A stretch of 64,000 bases of DNA from CAVTHK01 sp964552235. Lineage in GTDB: Bacteria; Spirochaetota; Spirochaetia; SZUA-6; CAVTHK01. Location: contig CAZKGO010000003.1 of NCBI GenBank assembly GCA_964552235.1, positions 1 through 64,000 of the forward strand. Direction: 5' to 3'. Numbering within the stretch: position 1 is the first letter of the stretch; each line of letters starts with the position of its first letter. Position numbers and translations under genes: made by a program. A model generated the notes under the pieces. It did not search any database. It was not told where the DNA came from and was given only the letters and a program-made list of their open reading frames with translations. Shown piece after piece: positions 43,146 through 51,267 of this stretch.

Positions 43146-44084
43146 CTACCTGCCGTCGTCCCGCGACTCCAGGCCGCGTCCGCTCAGGCGCACGTTGGCG
43201 AAGCGCTTGAGCACGTCGAACCAGATCGGCGACCCCTGGGCCACCGCGACCGCGGTCAGCAGAATGCCCAGCAGCCACAGCGCGATCCCGCGCGGGTCCG
43301 ACGGAAACGCCTGGGCCCAGCCGATCGGAAGGCCGAACTGAGACAGCCGCTCGATCGCGTCGGCGCCGCCGCGCTCGACCTCGACGCGGACCGCCTCGGC
43401 GAGCAGCGCGTCGCTCCACAGCGCCCGTGCGATCCGGATCGTATCCACGTTGAACGCCACGGCGAGGGCGGCCCCAAGGCCGAACGCCACCGCGTGCGCC
43501 CTGCGCCGGTACCACCCCGAGGCGCGCTCCATCACGGCGTCGAACCAGCCGGCCGCGCTGTCGCGCAGCGCCGCCACCTGCAGCTCGGCGCCGCGCTCCT
43601 GCGCCTCGGCGGTCCGCACCATCGACATGAGCACGGTGCGGACGCGGGCACTGCCCACGCCGCGGATGCCGATCTTGATCCGGTCGATCACGCCGGCCGC
43701 CGGCGAGCTTTCGCCCCCGGCTCTCGCCAGCAGGTCGAGGAGCGCCATGGCCAGCTCGCCGGTCGGAATGTGCACGGGAAGGTCCCGCGCGGAGCGCTGC
43801 ACCCAGATCAGGGGGTGGCGGTACAGTGCCCTGAACAGGCTCTCCCGCAGCCGCGCCCGCACCGAAGCGCCCGCTTCGGCCGGCCACGCAGCCTCGATCT
43901 CACGCCTGGGGTCGCCCGTCCTGGCCGCCGAGTCGAGCGCCTCCCGGATGGTGACGGCCAGAGTCCCGGAGCGCAGCTTGAGCGCCGCCGCGATCAGCTC
44001 CTGCAGCCACGTGGCGACGAGGCAGAGCGCCAGGAACACCGACGCGAGGCCGGTCACCAGGCCGAGGACGAGAGAGAGCGACAC
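43146..44084 (-). CDS. Uncharacterised membrane protein
   Basis: 312 residues with an N-terminal membrane segment (LVLGLVTGLASVFLALCLVATWL), a soluble region of about 130 residues, a second hydrophobic segment (AVAFGLGAALAVAFNVD) and a third near the C-terminus (GIALWLLGILLTAVAVAQG) followed by SPIWFDVLKRFANVR. I have seen this layout, with LPIGW and the WFD-L end, in proteins of unknown function in many phyla, but know no role. GAGGAGG precedes the ATG. It sits between the ankyrin gene and the CNB-GGDEF pair in one operon, which suggests a part in the same signalling system. Confidence 0.75.
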   Translation of the reverse strand: MSLSLVLGLVTGLASVFLALCLVATWLQELIAAALKLRSGTLAVTIREALDSAARTGDPRREIEAAWPAEAGASVRARLRESLFRALYRHPLIWVQRSARDLPVHIPTGELAMALLDLLARAGGESSPAAGVIDRIKIGIRGVGSARVRTVLMSMVRTAEAQERGAELQVAALRDSAAGWFDAVMERASGWYRRRAHAVAFGLGAALAVAFNVDTIRIARALWSDALLAEAVRVEVERGGADAIERLSQFGLPIGWAQAFPSDPRGIALWLLGILLTAVAVAQGSPIWFDVLKRFANVRLSGRGLESRDDGR

Positions 44085-44106
44085 GGCGCACCTCCTCAGC
44101 TGCGGC

Positions 44107-45084
44107 TCACCTGCGCGCCGCCTCCAGCCGCTTGAGCTCGGGCTTTCCGCGCAGCAGGCTGTTGAGCCCGGCCATGTCCAGGGCGGTCGCGCCGCGGTCG
44201 TCCTTGATGGTCGGGTCGGCCCCGGCGTCGAGCAGGAACGCGACGACCCTGGCAGTGTTCATCTCGGCCGCTGCCATCAGGGCGGTCTTGCCGTTGGCGT
44301 CGCGAGCGTCGATCCGCGCCCCGCCGTCGAGCAGCGCTTTCAGCACGGCCACGTTTCCGTTGGCGCGCGCCGCCTCGATCAGCGGCGGCGTGGCCCCCGC
44401 GCCCGCGACGCGTGCTCCGGCGGCGAGGAGCAGCCGGATGACCTCCGGATTCGCGCATCTCGCGGCTGCCATGGAAAGGGTCAGCGGTCCTGCGGCGGGC
44501 GAGTTGTTGACCCTGGCTCCGGCCGCGAGGAGCGCCCGCACGATCTCGGCGCTGGCGTCGGACATGGCCCTGGTGGTGAGCGGCGGCGACCAGGCCGCGT
44601 ACGTGAGAGCGGTCCAGCCGGTGGCGGTTCTGGCAGCCGCGTCCGCTCCCGAAGCGAGCAGGGCGATCACCGCGGCGAGGTTCTTTTCGGCGGCCGCGGC
44701 CATCAGCGGCGTGAAGCCCTGGGCATTGCTCGAGTTGACCCGCCCTCCCGCGGCGATGAGCGCCCGCAGCACCTCGGGGTTCTTGTTCTTGCCTGCGGCG
44801 GCGAACATCGGCGTGTAGCCGACGCCGTTGCTCTCCTCGACGCTCGCGCCCGCGGTCAGCAGCACCTTGACCACCTCGGGGTCGAGGTTGCTCTCCGCAG
44901 CCGCGATCAGCGGCGTGTGCCCCGACGCGGTGCGGTCGCCGAGCTTCGCGCCTGCCCGCAGGGCAGCCTGCACCTGCTCGGGCGTGCCCTGTTTAGCCAC
45001 CTCCGTGAGCCTGATGGCCGGCTGCTGCGCGGCCGCAAGCGCCGCCGCGAACGCCAGCGCGGCGGCGCATCCGAGTCTGCTCAA
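44107..45084 (-). CDS. Exported ankyrin-repeat protein
   Basis: 325 residues: a short signal peptide (LGCAAALAFAAALAAAQQ) followed by eight or nine ankyrin repeats covering nearly the whole protein (repeated G.TPL..AA......V..LL.AGA pattern, for example SGHTPLIAAAESNLDPEVVK and NGKTALMAAAEMNTARVVAF). TTG 45084 is chosen because GGAGG lies 8 bp upstream and the signal peptide begins there; the frame is open much further upstream. Predicted periplasmic protein-binding scaffold, coupled to the membrane protein gene 22 bp downstream. Confidence 0.87.
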   Translation of the reverse strand: MSRLGCAAALAFAAALAAAQQPAIRLTEVAKQGTPEQVQAALRAGAKLGDRTASGHTPLIAAAESNLDPEVVKVLLTAGASVEESNGVGYTPMFAAAGKNKNPEVLRALIAAGGRVNSSNAQGFTPLMAAAAEKNLAAVIALLASGADAAARTATGWTALTYAAWSPPLTTRAMSDASAEIVRALLAAGARVNNSPAAGPLTLSMAAARCANPEVIRLLLAAGARVAGAGATPPLIEAARANGNVAVLKALLDGGARIDARDANGKTALMAAAEMNTARVVAFLLDAGADPTIKDDRGATALDMAGLNSLLRGKPELKRLEAARR

Positions 45085-45110
45085 CCCGCGATCCTCCACC
45101 CGTCGGCAGC

Positions 45111-45968
45111 CTATCCCGCGTCGGCTCGCCGACGCAACAGCCCCGTGCGCGGCGGGGCGGCCGCGGCAGGCGTCCCGCACGCGCGCAACGCCGCCACGAT
45201 CCCCGGTCTCCTGGGCAGGCGGGGACGATCGAGCGGGGCCCAGCCGCCCAGAGCCGCCATGACGTCCCGGACGAAGACCGTGCTCGCGATGTCGCCAGGC
45301 TTGTGGGCGTCCGAGCCGTAGACCAGGGCCACGTTCGCGTCGACAGCGGTCTTGATGACCCTCCAGTACTGCGCGCGCTGGCCCGGCCGCAGCTTGGCGC
45401 CGATGAGCCGGTTCACTTCCCACGCGATGCCGTGGGCGGCCGACAGCCGGGCGGCCTCGGAAAAGACTTCCAGCACGTCGGGTGAAAACTCCTCGGCCGG
45501 CAGGGCGTTGGCGATCAGCGCGCCCGGGTGGGCGATGATGTCGACCCTCGGGTTGGAGGCCAGGCCGAGAAAGGCCCTGCGCCACCGGTCGATGATCTCG
45601 CCGCGGCTCATTTCGGGCACCTGCCCCAGGTGGGGCATGAGCCTGGTTCCCGGAAACAGGTGAATGCTTCCCAGCACCAGCTGCATGAGGCCGTCGGGCT
45701 CCACGACGAGCCGGCCGTCGCCCGCATCGGTATCGACGTCGACCTCCGCGCCGACGATCACCCGGCAGCGGCCGCGGTGCCGCTCGACCAGCCCGGCGAT
45801 CTCGCGCACCCACCCGACGTGTGCGGGCTCCGTGACGTGCTTCGTGATGGCGATGGCCCGCAGGCCCAGGGCGTCCGCCCGGGCGAGAATCGTCGGCACG
45901 TCCTGGGCGGGGTCGGAATGGCCGTTCAGATACGTGTGAACGTGAAGGTCATACCACGGCTCGATCAT
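45111..45968 (-). CDS. PHP-domain phosphoesterase
   Basis: 285 residues. PHP metal motifs are visible: YDLHVHTYLNGHS at residues 6-18, ITKHVTE, GAEVDVD, AHPGAL and GSDAHKPGD. These are trinuclear metal phosphoesterases such as histidinol phosphatase or the YcdX type. The Arg/Pro-rich C-terminus is probably disordered. The start overlaps the upstream gene's stop (ATGA at 45965-45968). Substrate not predictable. Confidence 0.87.
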   Translation of the reverse strand: MIEPWYDLHVHTYLNGHSDPAQDVPTILARADALGLRAIAITKHVTEPAHVGWVREIAGLVERHRGRCRVIVGAEVDVDTDAGDGRLVVEPDGLMQLVLGSIHLFPGTRLMPHLGQVPEMSRGEIIDRWRRAFLGLASNPRVDIIAHPGALIANALPAEEFSPDVLEVFSEAARLSAAHGIAWEVNRLIGAKLRPGQRAQYWRVIKTAVDANVALVYGSDAHKPGDIASTVFVRDVMAALGGWAPLDRPRLPRRPGIVAALRACGTPAAAAPPRTGLLRRRADAG

Positions 45969-46444
45969 CGGCAGGCATGGTACGCGAAGGCGCTCCCGGC
46001 GTGCAACCGCCGTCTCTGTCCCTGCGAGATGTCCGGCAGCTCGTCGCTGCGCAGCTGCCAGAACTGCGAGACCTGGCGCATGCAGCGGACTCCGACGGCC
46101 TCGGCGCTCGCGGTGCCCGCCTGCATCTGCTCGTGGGCCTTGTTCCAGTCACCGCCCGCCAGCCGGCTCATCAGCGGCTTCATCAGGAAGTCGGTCGGGT
46201 AGTGGGCGATGCCTCCGAGGGCGTAGGCGACCTTGCGGGCAAGCAGATCCGCGGCGGGGCCGCCGGCCTGCTGCGTCGCGGCCCACAGCCGGCGGGCCGC
46301 GCGCAGCCCGTGCGGCACGAAGCAGGTTCCGCCGCGCGCGACCGCGCCCAGGCGCGCGTACTGCCGCTCGCCCTCGATGATCGCGGCGAGGTCGCGGCTC
46401 GCCCGCGGGTCCCGCTGCAACGGATGCCGTTTTCGCGCGGCCAT
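45965..46444 (-). CDS. Uncharacterised helical protein
   Basis: 159 residues, mostly helical and basic at the N-terminus (MAARKRHPLQRDPRASRD), with RKVAYALGGIAHYPTDFLMKPL in the middle. That pattern loosely recalls the His/Asp-containing helix of zinc-dependent phospholipase C-like proteins, but the evidence is thin. It has no signal peptide or membrane segment. It is the first gene of the reverse operon, coupled by ATGA to the PHP gene. The ATG at 46444 lacks a clear ribosome-binding site. Confidence 0.65.
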   Translation of the reverse strand: MAARKRHPLQRDPRASRDLAAIIEGERQYARLGAVARGGTCFVPHGLRAARRLWAATQQAGGPAADLLARKVAYALGGIAHYPTDFLMKPLMSRLAGGDWNKAHEQMQAGTASAEAVGVRCMRQVSQFWQLRSDELPDISQGQRRRLHAGSAFAYHACR

Positions 46445-46467
46445 GTCGAACCGGCGCCTGTGCCTCA

Positions 46468-46476
46468 TGCTATACT
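46468..46476 (+). promoter_or_regulatory. Extended -10 promoter for the amidohydrolase-cyclase operon
   Basis: TGCTATACT is an extended -10 (TGn plus TATACT). The predicted transcription start near 46483 lies just before the GGAGG of the GTG at 46500, which argues against the upstream ATG codons as starts. Confidence 0.5.
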
Positions 46477-46499
46477 CGATGGAGGGCGCGGAGGTCGCG

Positions 46500-47486
46500 G
46501 TGAATCCCAGGCGGGAGTGGTGGAACAGCCTCCAGGAGACGGCGCTCGAGCCTGATCGCCCGATCGTCGACCCGCACCACCATCTGTGGAAGGCGAGCCG
46601 CTGGGGCCCGTACCTGCTCGACGACCTGGCGGCGGACACCGGCGCGGGCCACAAGGTCGTGCAGACGGTCTTTGTCGAGTGCGGCAGCGAGTACCGCGCG
46701 TCGGGTCCCGAGGCGCTGCGGCCGATCGGCGAGACGGAGTTCGTCGCGGCCGCGGCAGCCGAGAGCGGCCGGGCCGGGGGAGCGCGCATCGCCGCCATCG
46801 TGGCTCACGCGGACCTCTCGCTCGGCGCCGCGGTCGAGCAGGTGCTCGCCTCTCACGTAGAGGCCGGCCGCGGGCTCGTTCGCGGCATCCGCCACCGAGC
46901 GGCGTGGGACGCGAGCATCCCCGGTGGCAGCGAGAGCCTGCGGGGCCTGTACGCCGATCACCGGTTCCGCCAGGGATTCGCCCGGCTGGCGGAGATGGGG
47001 CTGAGCTTCGACGCCTGGAACTTCCACTCGCAGATCCCCGAGCTTGCGGATCTCGCCCGGGCCTTTTCCGCAACCACGATCGTGGCGGATCACCTCGGCG
47101 GACCGCTGGGCATCGGAGCCTACCAGGGCAGGCGGGAGGAGGTGCTGGCGCGCTGGAAGACCGACATCGCGAGCCTCGCCGCCTGCGCCAACGTCGTGAT
47201 CAAGATCGGCGGTCTCGGCATGGCGGTGTGCGGCTACGGCTGGAGCGGCCGCGAGCGGCCGGCGGGCTCCGACGAGCTGGCCGAGGCGTATCGGCCTTGG
47301 TTCGACCACGCGCTCGCCTGCTTCGGCGCCGAGCGCTGCATGTTCGAGAGCAACTATCCCGTCGACGGCGAGTCGGCCGGCTACGCGGTGATTTGGAACG
47401 CCTTCAAGAAGCTCGCTGCGTCCCTGTCGGGCAGCGAGAAGGACGCGTTGTTCCGCGGCACCGCCGCGCGCGTCTACCGGCTGTGA
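46500..47486 (+). CDS. Amidohydrolase family 2 protein (sugar lactonase-like)
   Basis: 328 residues with the TIM-barrel amidohydrolase-2 fold: HxH metal motif in IVDPHHHLWKAS, GIRHRAAWD, ATTIVADHLGGPLG and the C-terminal MFESNYPVDGES with the catalytic Asp. The SNYPVD end is typical of the L-fuconolactonase/L-rhamnonolactonase branch, which hydrolyses sugar lactones. GGAGG (46490-46494) supports GTG 46500. It heads a forward operon whose next gene encodes a nucleotide cyclase, an unexpected neighbour. Confidence 0.85.
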   Translation: MNPRREWWNSLQETALEPDRPIVDPHHHLWKASRWGPYLLDDLAADTGAGHKVVQTVFVECGSEYRASGPEALRPIGETEFVAAAAAESGRAGGARIAAIVAHADLSLGAAVEQVLASHVEAGRGLVRGIRHRAAWDASIPGGSESLRGLYADHRFRQGFARLAEMGLSFDAWNFHSQIPELADLARAFSATTIVADHLGGPLGIGAYQGRREEVLARWKTDIASLAACANVVIKIGGLGMAVCGYGWSGRERPAGSDELAEAYRPWFDHALACFGAERCMFESNYPVDGESAGYAVIWNAFKKLAASLSGSEKDALFRGTAARVYRL

Positions 47487-47557
47487 TCCGCGGCAGCGGC
47501 GCCCCCGCGCAGGCCGGGCGCGTCGGCAGCGAAGTCCCGCACCCGAAGGAGCGGCCC

Positions 47558-48793
47558 ATGTCGAGCGAAGAGCCGTCGGCCCAAGTGGTCCTGGATCCCA
47601 CCGAAAGGGCGACCTTTATCGAGCGCACGGGCGTCGTCCTGCGGTGGATCCTGATCGTCACCTGTTCGGCGGTGCAGTTCCTGGACCCCGTCGTTCCCTT
47701 TGTCGTGTACTGGATCGTTCTGCCGATCGCGATCGTCTACAACGGAGCCCTGCAGCTGCTCATCAGGTACAGGAACGAGCGCATCGTCGCAGTCAGCGTC
47801 GCCTCCGGCCTCGGAGACATCGTCATCTCGGCGGTGCTCATCTACTTCGCGGGACGCACCGACATCTACCTGTGGTACTTTGTGCTGCTGGTCTCGCATG
47901 CGGCCCGATTCGGCTTCGCGGGTGCCCTCCTCTCGCCGGTGGTCTTTTCCGCCTTCTATGCCGCGGGCCTCTACGCGCGCGGCCTGCAGTTTCCGCTCGA
48001 GGTGATGCTCATCCGCTCGCTGTTCTTCGTGGTCACCGGCGTGGTGAGCGGCTACCTCGCCCGCGAAGAGCACCGCCGCTTCGACAGGATCCTCGGCCAG
48101 CAGCGGGACCTGTTCGAGACGCAGCGCAAGCGCAAGGAGCTGCGCGACACCCTCAGGCGCTACGTCAGCTTCAACGTCGTCGAGCAGCTGATCAGCCATC
48201 CCGAGGAGCTGAGGCTCGGCGGATCGCGGCGCAAGGTCAGCGTGCTCTTTTCCGACATCCAGGGCTTCACGAGCCTGCTCGCGGTCAAGGATCCCGAGGA
48301 GGTGATCCGGCAGCTCAACGAGTACCTGACGGAGATGACCGCCCTGATCTTTTCCTTTGGCGGCATGGTGGACAAGTTCGTGGGCGACGCCGTCATCGGC
48401 ATCTTTGGAGCGCTCGGCGCGCAGCCGGACGACGCCCGGCGCGCCGTGCGCTGCGCGATCGCCATGCAGAAGAGGCTCCGCGAGCTGCAGGCCAAGTGGC
48501 GCGCCGAGAACGCCGCCGTCCTCGCCTCGCGCACCGCAGTCAACACCGGCGAGGTGATCATGGGCAACGTCGGCTCTCCGCAGCGCATGGACTTTACGGC
48601 GATCGGCGAGCCGGTGAACACGGCGTCGCGCCTGCAGGCCGTGGCCAACGCCGGCTCGGTGGTGATCTGCGCGTCCTGCTACGAGGAGGTCAGAGAGATC
48701 CTCGACGTCAAGTGCCTGGGCGAGATCGCGCTGCGGGGCGCCAGGGAACCGGTCACGGTCTACGAGGTCATCGGGGAAAAGGCATGCGCCTGA
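47558..48793 (+). CDS. Membrane-bound class III adenylate/guanylate cyclase
   Basis: 411 residues. An N-terminal membrane part with five or six helices (about 25-180) is joined by a coiled linker (HRRFDRILGQQRDLFETQRKRKEL) to a class III cyclase domain (about 220-405). The metal-binding Asp residues are D233 (LFSDIQGFT) and D277 (KFVGDAVIG); the transition-state Asn/Arg are in PVNTASRLQ; Lys in MVDKF and Thr in MDFTAIG suggest ATP rather than GTP. GAAGGAG precedes the ATG. It probably supplies the cyclic nucleotide read by the CNB-GGDEF proteins encoded 5 kb away. Confidence 0.93.
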   Translation: MSSEEPSAQVVLDPTERATFIERTGVVLRWILIVTCSAVQFLDPVVPFVVYWIVLPIAIVYNGALQLLIRYRNERIVAVSVASGLGDIVISAVLIYFAGRTDIYLWYFVLLVSHAARFGFAGALLSPVVFSAFYAAGLYARGLQFPLEVMLIRSLFFVVTGVVSGYLAREEHRRFDRILGQQRDLFETQRKRKELRDTLRRYVSFNVVEQLISHPEELRLGGSRRKVSVLFSDIQGFTSLLAVKDPEEVIRQLNEYLTEMTALIFSFGGMVDKFVGDAVIGIFGALGAQPDDARRAVRCAIAMQKRLRELQAKWRAENAAVLASRTAVNTGEVIMGNVGSPQRMDFTAIGEPVNTASRLQAVANAGSVVICASCYEEVREILDVKCLGEIALRGAREPVTVYEVIGEKACA

Positions 48794-49503
48794 GCACGAT
48801 CGTCCTGGCCGCGCTGCTGCTGCCGCCTCGGGCTCTGTGCGCCGATCCTCCGACGCCCGCGTCGGTAGTCGAGTCGCTGCGGGCGCTCTACGACGGCCTC
48901 TCCGACTACCAGTGCAGGATGTACGAGCACTGCAGCCAGGACGGAAGGTACGAGGAGCGGACGATCGACTTCTACTTCAAGAAGCCGCGCCTGATCCGCA
49001 TGAACGTGCTCAAGGGCAACCGGTTCGGGGACAATGGGGCCGTGGGCGTGTACCGCAACGACGGCAAGGTCACGGGGAGGAAGGGAGGGCTTCTGTCGTT
49101 TCTCACGATCGTCGTCGACAAGCACGATGCGCAGGCGACGACCGTGCGGGGGCTCACCTTTGACCAGAGCGACCTGCAGGCCACCCTGGAGAAGATGGAG
49201 CTTCACCTCTCCGCAAGCCGCTGCTCGATCGTCGACGGGGCCGGCTTCTACGAGCTGGAGTTCGAGCCTCGCGATCCCTCGCGCCTCGGCGGCCTGACGC
49301 GGGAGATCATCAGGCTCGATGAGTCCTCTCTGCTGCCGATCTCGTCGGACAGCTTCGAAGGAGAAACGCTCGTGCAGCACGCCGAGTGGTCCTCCTACAT
49401 TCTCGACGCGGGTCTGCCCGACGAGCTGTTCGACGTGCGCTGGGATCCTGGGCGGCTGGCGGTCCTGGGCATCCGCAGCGTGCACGAGGTGCCGCTGCGA
49501 TGA
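48784..49503 (+). CDS. LolA-like exported protein
   Basis: 239 residues: signal peptide (MRLSTIVLAALLLPPRALCA), then a fold resembling LolA or DUF1571: a helix with SLRALYDGLSDYQCRMYEH, then antiparallel strands such as RTIDFYFKKPRLIRMNVL and YELEFEPRD, and IIRLDESSLLPISSDSFEG, the typical 'prior output' strand. Predicted periplasmic. The ATG overlaps the cyclase gene by 10 bp and the stop overlaps the flavoprotein start (ATGA). LolA-like proteins carry lipids or lipoproteins, which suits the lipid-active flavoprotein that follows. The function is inferred. Confidence 0.75.
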   Translation: MRLSTIVLAALLLPPRALCADPPTPASVVESLRALYDGLSDYQCRMYEHCSQDGRYEERTIDFYFKKPRLIRMNVLKGNRFGDNGAVGVYRNDGKVTGRKGGLLSFLTIVVDKHDAQATTVRGLTFDQSDLQATLEKMELHLSASRCSIVDGAGFYELEFEPRDPSRLGGLTREIIRLDESSLLPISSDSFEGETLVQHAEWSSYILDAGLPDELFDVRWDPGRLAVLGIRSVHEVPLR

Positions 49504-50699
49504 CGGCGAGCTACGACGTGATCGTGGTCGGCGCCGGCCCAGCCGGCGCCTCGGCAGCCCGGTCGGCCTCGCTGGCGGGGCTTCGCACGCTGCTGCTGGA
49601 AAAGCAGCGGCTGCCCCGCGAGAAGCGGTGCGGGGGAGGGATCTCGGGCGCGGCGCTCAAGGCGCTGGATTTTTCGCTCCCCGATCGCGTCGTCGAGCGC
49701 CGGTGCAACGGAATGTGGGGCGTTCAGCATGAAATCCTCACCGAGGTGAGCGTCGACCGCTGCGTAGCCACGATGGTATCGCGCCCTGCGTTCGACCACT
49801 TTCTCGTCGAGAAGGCGGCGGAGGCAGGAGCGAGGATCGCGGAGGCCGAAGCCTGCCGGGAGATCCGGGTGCTCGAGGACTGCGTCGTCGTGGCGACGGT
49901 CAAGGCCGAGTACCGCGCCAGCGTCGTGATTGGAGCCGACGGCTGGTCCTCGCTGGTCGCCCGGGCCGTGCGCCCCAAGTGGAGCAGGCGCGAGATGCGC
50001 TTCTGCCTGGTCGCCGACGTCCCGTTGCCCGCCGAGGAGATCGAGCGGACGTACCGCAGCCTCGTGGAGCTTCGCTACGGGTACATCAGGCAGGGCTATG
50101 CCTGGGCCTTTCCCAAGCGGGACCACGTCTCCTTTGGCATCGGCGGTGCGGCGGAAAACGCGAACCGCCTCCGCGAGGACTTTGACCGGTATCTGCGGCT
50201 GCACGGCGTCCGGAGCGAGGTCCCCGCCAGGGGCTGCTTCATCCCGGTGACCGAGTTCCGCCACGACGTCGTGGCCGACCGGATCATGCTCTGCGGCGAC
50301 GCCGCAGGCTTTGTCGACTGCTTCAGCGGCGAAGGGATCCGCTACGCGGTGGCCTCGGGCGCCCTGGCGGGACGCACCGCTGCGCTCGCCTGCAGCAACG
50401 GGGACTGCTCGAAGCGGGCCCTGCTGGCCTACCAGCGCGCCTTCTACGCAGAGCACAAGGCGGACATGAGGTGGTCGTCGTTCATCATGCGGCTGTCGAG
50501 CCGGTTCCCGCGCCTGGTGTTCGGCCCCCTCCTGGCCGATCGAGCCACGATCCTGCGGTACTTCGGGGTCATGGACGGCGACGAGCACTTCAGCAGCTTC
50601 GCCGTCTGGATCCTGGCGCGGCTGCCCTGGCTCATCGCCACGCAGTTCCTGAGGCGGGTTGCCGGGCGTCAAGGCCGTGCCGGCGCTCGCGGCCGTTGA
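49500..50699 (+). CDS. Geranylgeranyl-reductase-family FAD oxidoreductase
   Basis: 399 residues. FAD-binding motif YDVIVVGAGPAGASAARSA, the ribose-binding Glu in LLLEKQRLP, the family-specific EKRCGGGISGAAL, IGADGWSSLVAR and the second FAD motif MLCGDAAGFVDCFSGEGIRYA. The family saturates isoprenoid chains of archaeal lipids, chlorophylls or quinones, or hydroxylates aromatics. The C-terminal part (FSSFAVWILARLPWLIATQFL) is hydrophobic and may bind membrane. Coupled by ATGA to the LolA-like gene and followed by a lipoprotein. The substrate is probably a polyprenyl lipid. Confidence 0.87.
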   Translation: MTASYDVIVVGAGPAGASAARSASLAGLRTLLLEKQRLPREKRCGGGISGAALKALDFSLPDRVVERRCNGMWGVQHEILTEVSVDRCVATMVSRPAFDHFLVEKAAEAGARIAEAEACREIRVLEDCVVVATVKAEYRASVVIGADGWSSLVARAVRPKWSRREMRFCLVADVPLPAEEIERTYRSLVELRYGYIRQGYAWAFPKRDHVSFGIGGAAENANRLREDFDRYLRLHGVRSEVPARGCFIPVTEFRHDVVADRIMLCGDAAGFVDCFSGEGIRYAVASGALAGRTAALACSNGDCSKRALLAYQRAFYAEHKADMRWSSFIMRLSSRFPRLVFGPLLADRATILRYFGVMDGDEHFSSFAVWILARLPWLIATQFLRRVAGRQGRAGARGR

Positions 50700-50736
50700 G
50701 CTTGCGGTGGCGGCCCGCTGCTGGTACCGTACGCGC

Positions 50737-51246
50737 ATGAAGCACGCCGCTCGCGCTGCGGCCGCCATGCTGTTGGGTCTGGGCCTCGCCGCCTGCCGGT
50801 CGCCGGTGCCGCACCTGGTCTGGCCGCAGAAGGACATCGGTCCTGCGGAGCACTACGACCCGTCCTCGCAGCGCCGGCTTCTCGTCGCATCGCGGGCGAG
50901 CGAGTTCAAGTCCGAGCTGGTCAGGCGGCTCGTCGAGGAGCTGCGCGACGACCGGGTCTATGTCCGCAGCATCGGGGTGAACCAGCTCAGGCATGCGGCT
51001 GCCAACCAGTACCACGCCATCGTGATCGTGAGCACCGCCATGGCGTGGACGCTCGACCCCAGGGTTTCCCGCTTCGTGGCAAAGGTGCGCGACAAGTCTC
51101 AGGTGATCCTGGTCACGACGTCGGGTGGCGGGGAATGGCTGCCCAAGGACGATGCCTGCGACGCGATCGCCGCAGCCTCGCGCCTCGACGACGCCCCGCG
51201 CCTGGCCGCGCAGGTCGCCGAGGCGGTGCGCAGGCGGCTGCCGTAG
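50737..51246 (+). CDS. Small lipoprotein of unknown function
   Basis: 169 residues with a lipobox (LGLGLAAC, Cys about residue 20) after a short signal peptide. The mature part (about 150 residues) reads like an alpha/beta fold: RRLLVASRASEFKSELVRRLVEELRDD, HAIVIVSTAMAW, VILVTTSGGGEW. This recalls a flavodoxin-like or response-regulator-like Rossmann layout without catalytic residues. It is last in the amidohydrolase-cyclase operon. A weak promoter (TTGCGG, 17 bp, TACCGT at 50702-50730) may also serve it. Confidence 0.72.
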   Translation: MKHAARAAAAMLLGLGLAACRSPVPHLVWPQKDIGPAEHYDPSSQRRLLVASRASEFKSELVRRLVEELRDDRVYVRSIGVNQLRHAAANQYHAIVIVSTAMAWTLDPRVSRFVAKVRDKSQVILVTTSGGGEWLPKDDACDAIAAASRLDDAPRLAAQVAEAVRRRLP

Positions 51247-51267
51247 GCGCACCGCACGGCGGGCGGT

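Noticed and set aside
43062..45321. Long forward-strand frames across the GGDEF and ankyrin genes
   Set aside because: They are antisense to clear reverse genes with recognisable domains and show only Arg/Ala/Ser-biased composition.
45084..45813. N-terminal extension of the ankyrin protein
   Set aside because: It overlaps the PHP-domain gene and is Arg-rich; the signal peptide with GGAGG upstream marks TTG 45084 as the start.
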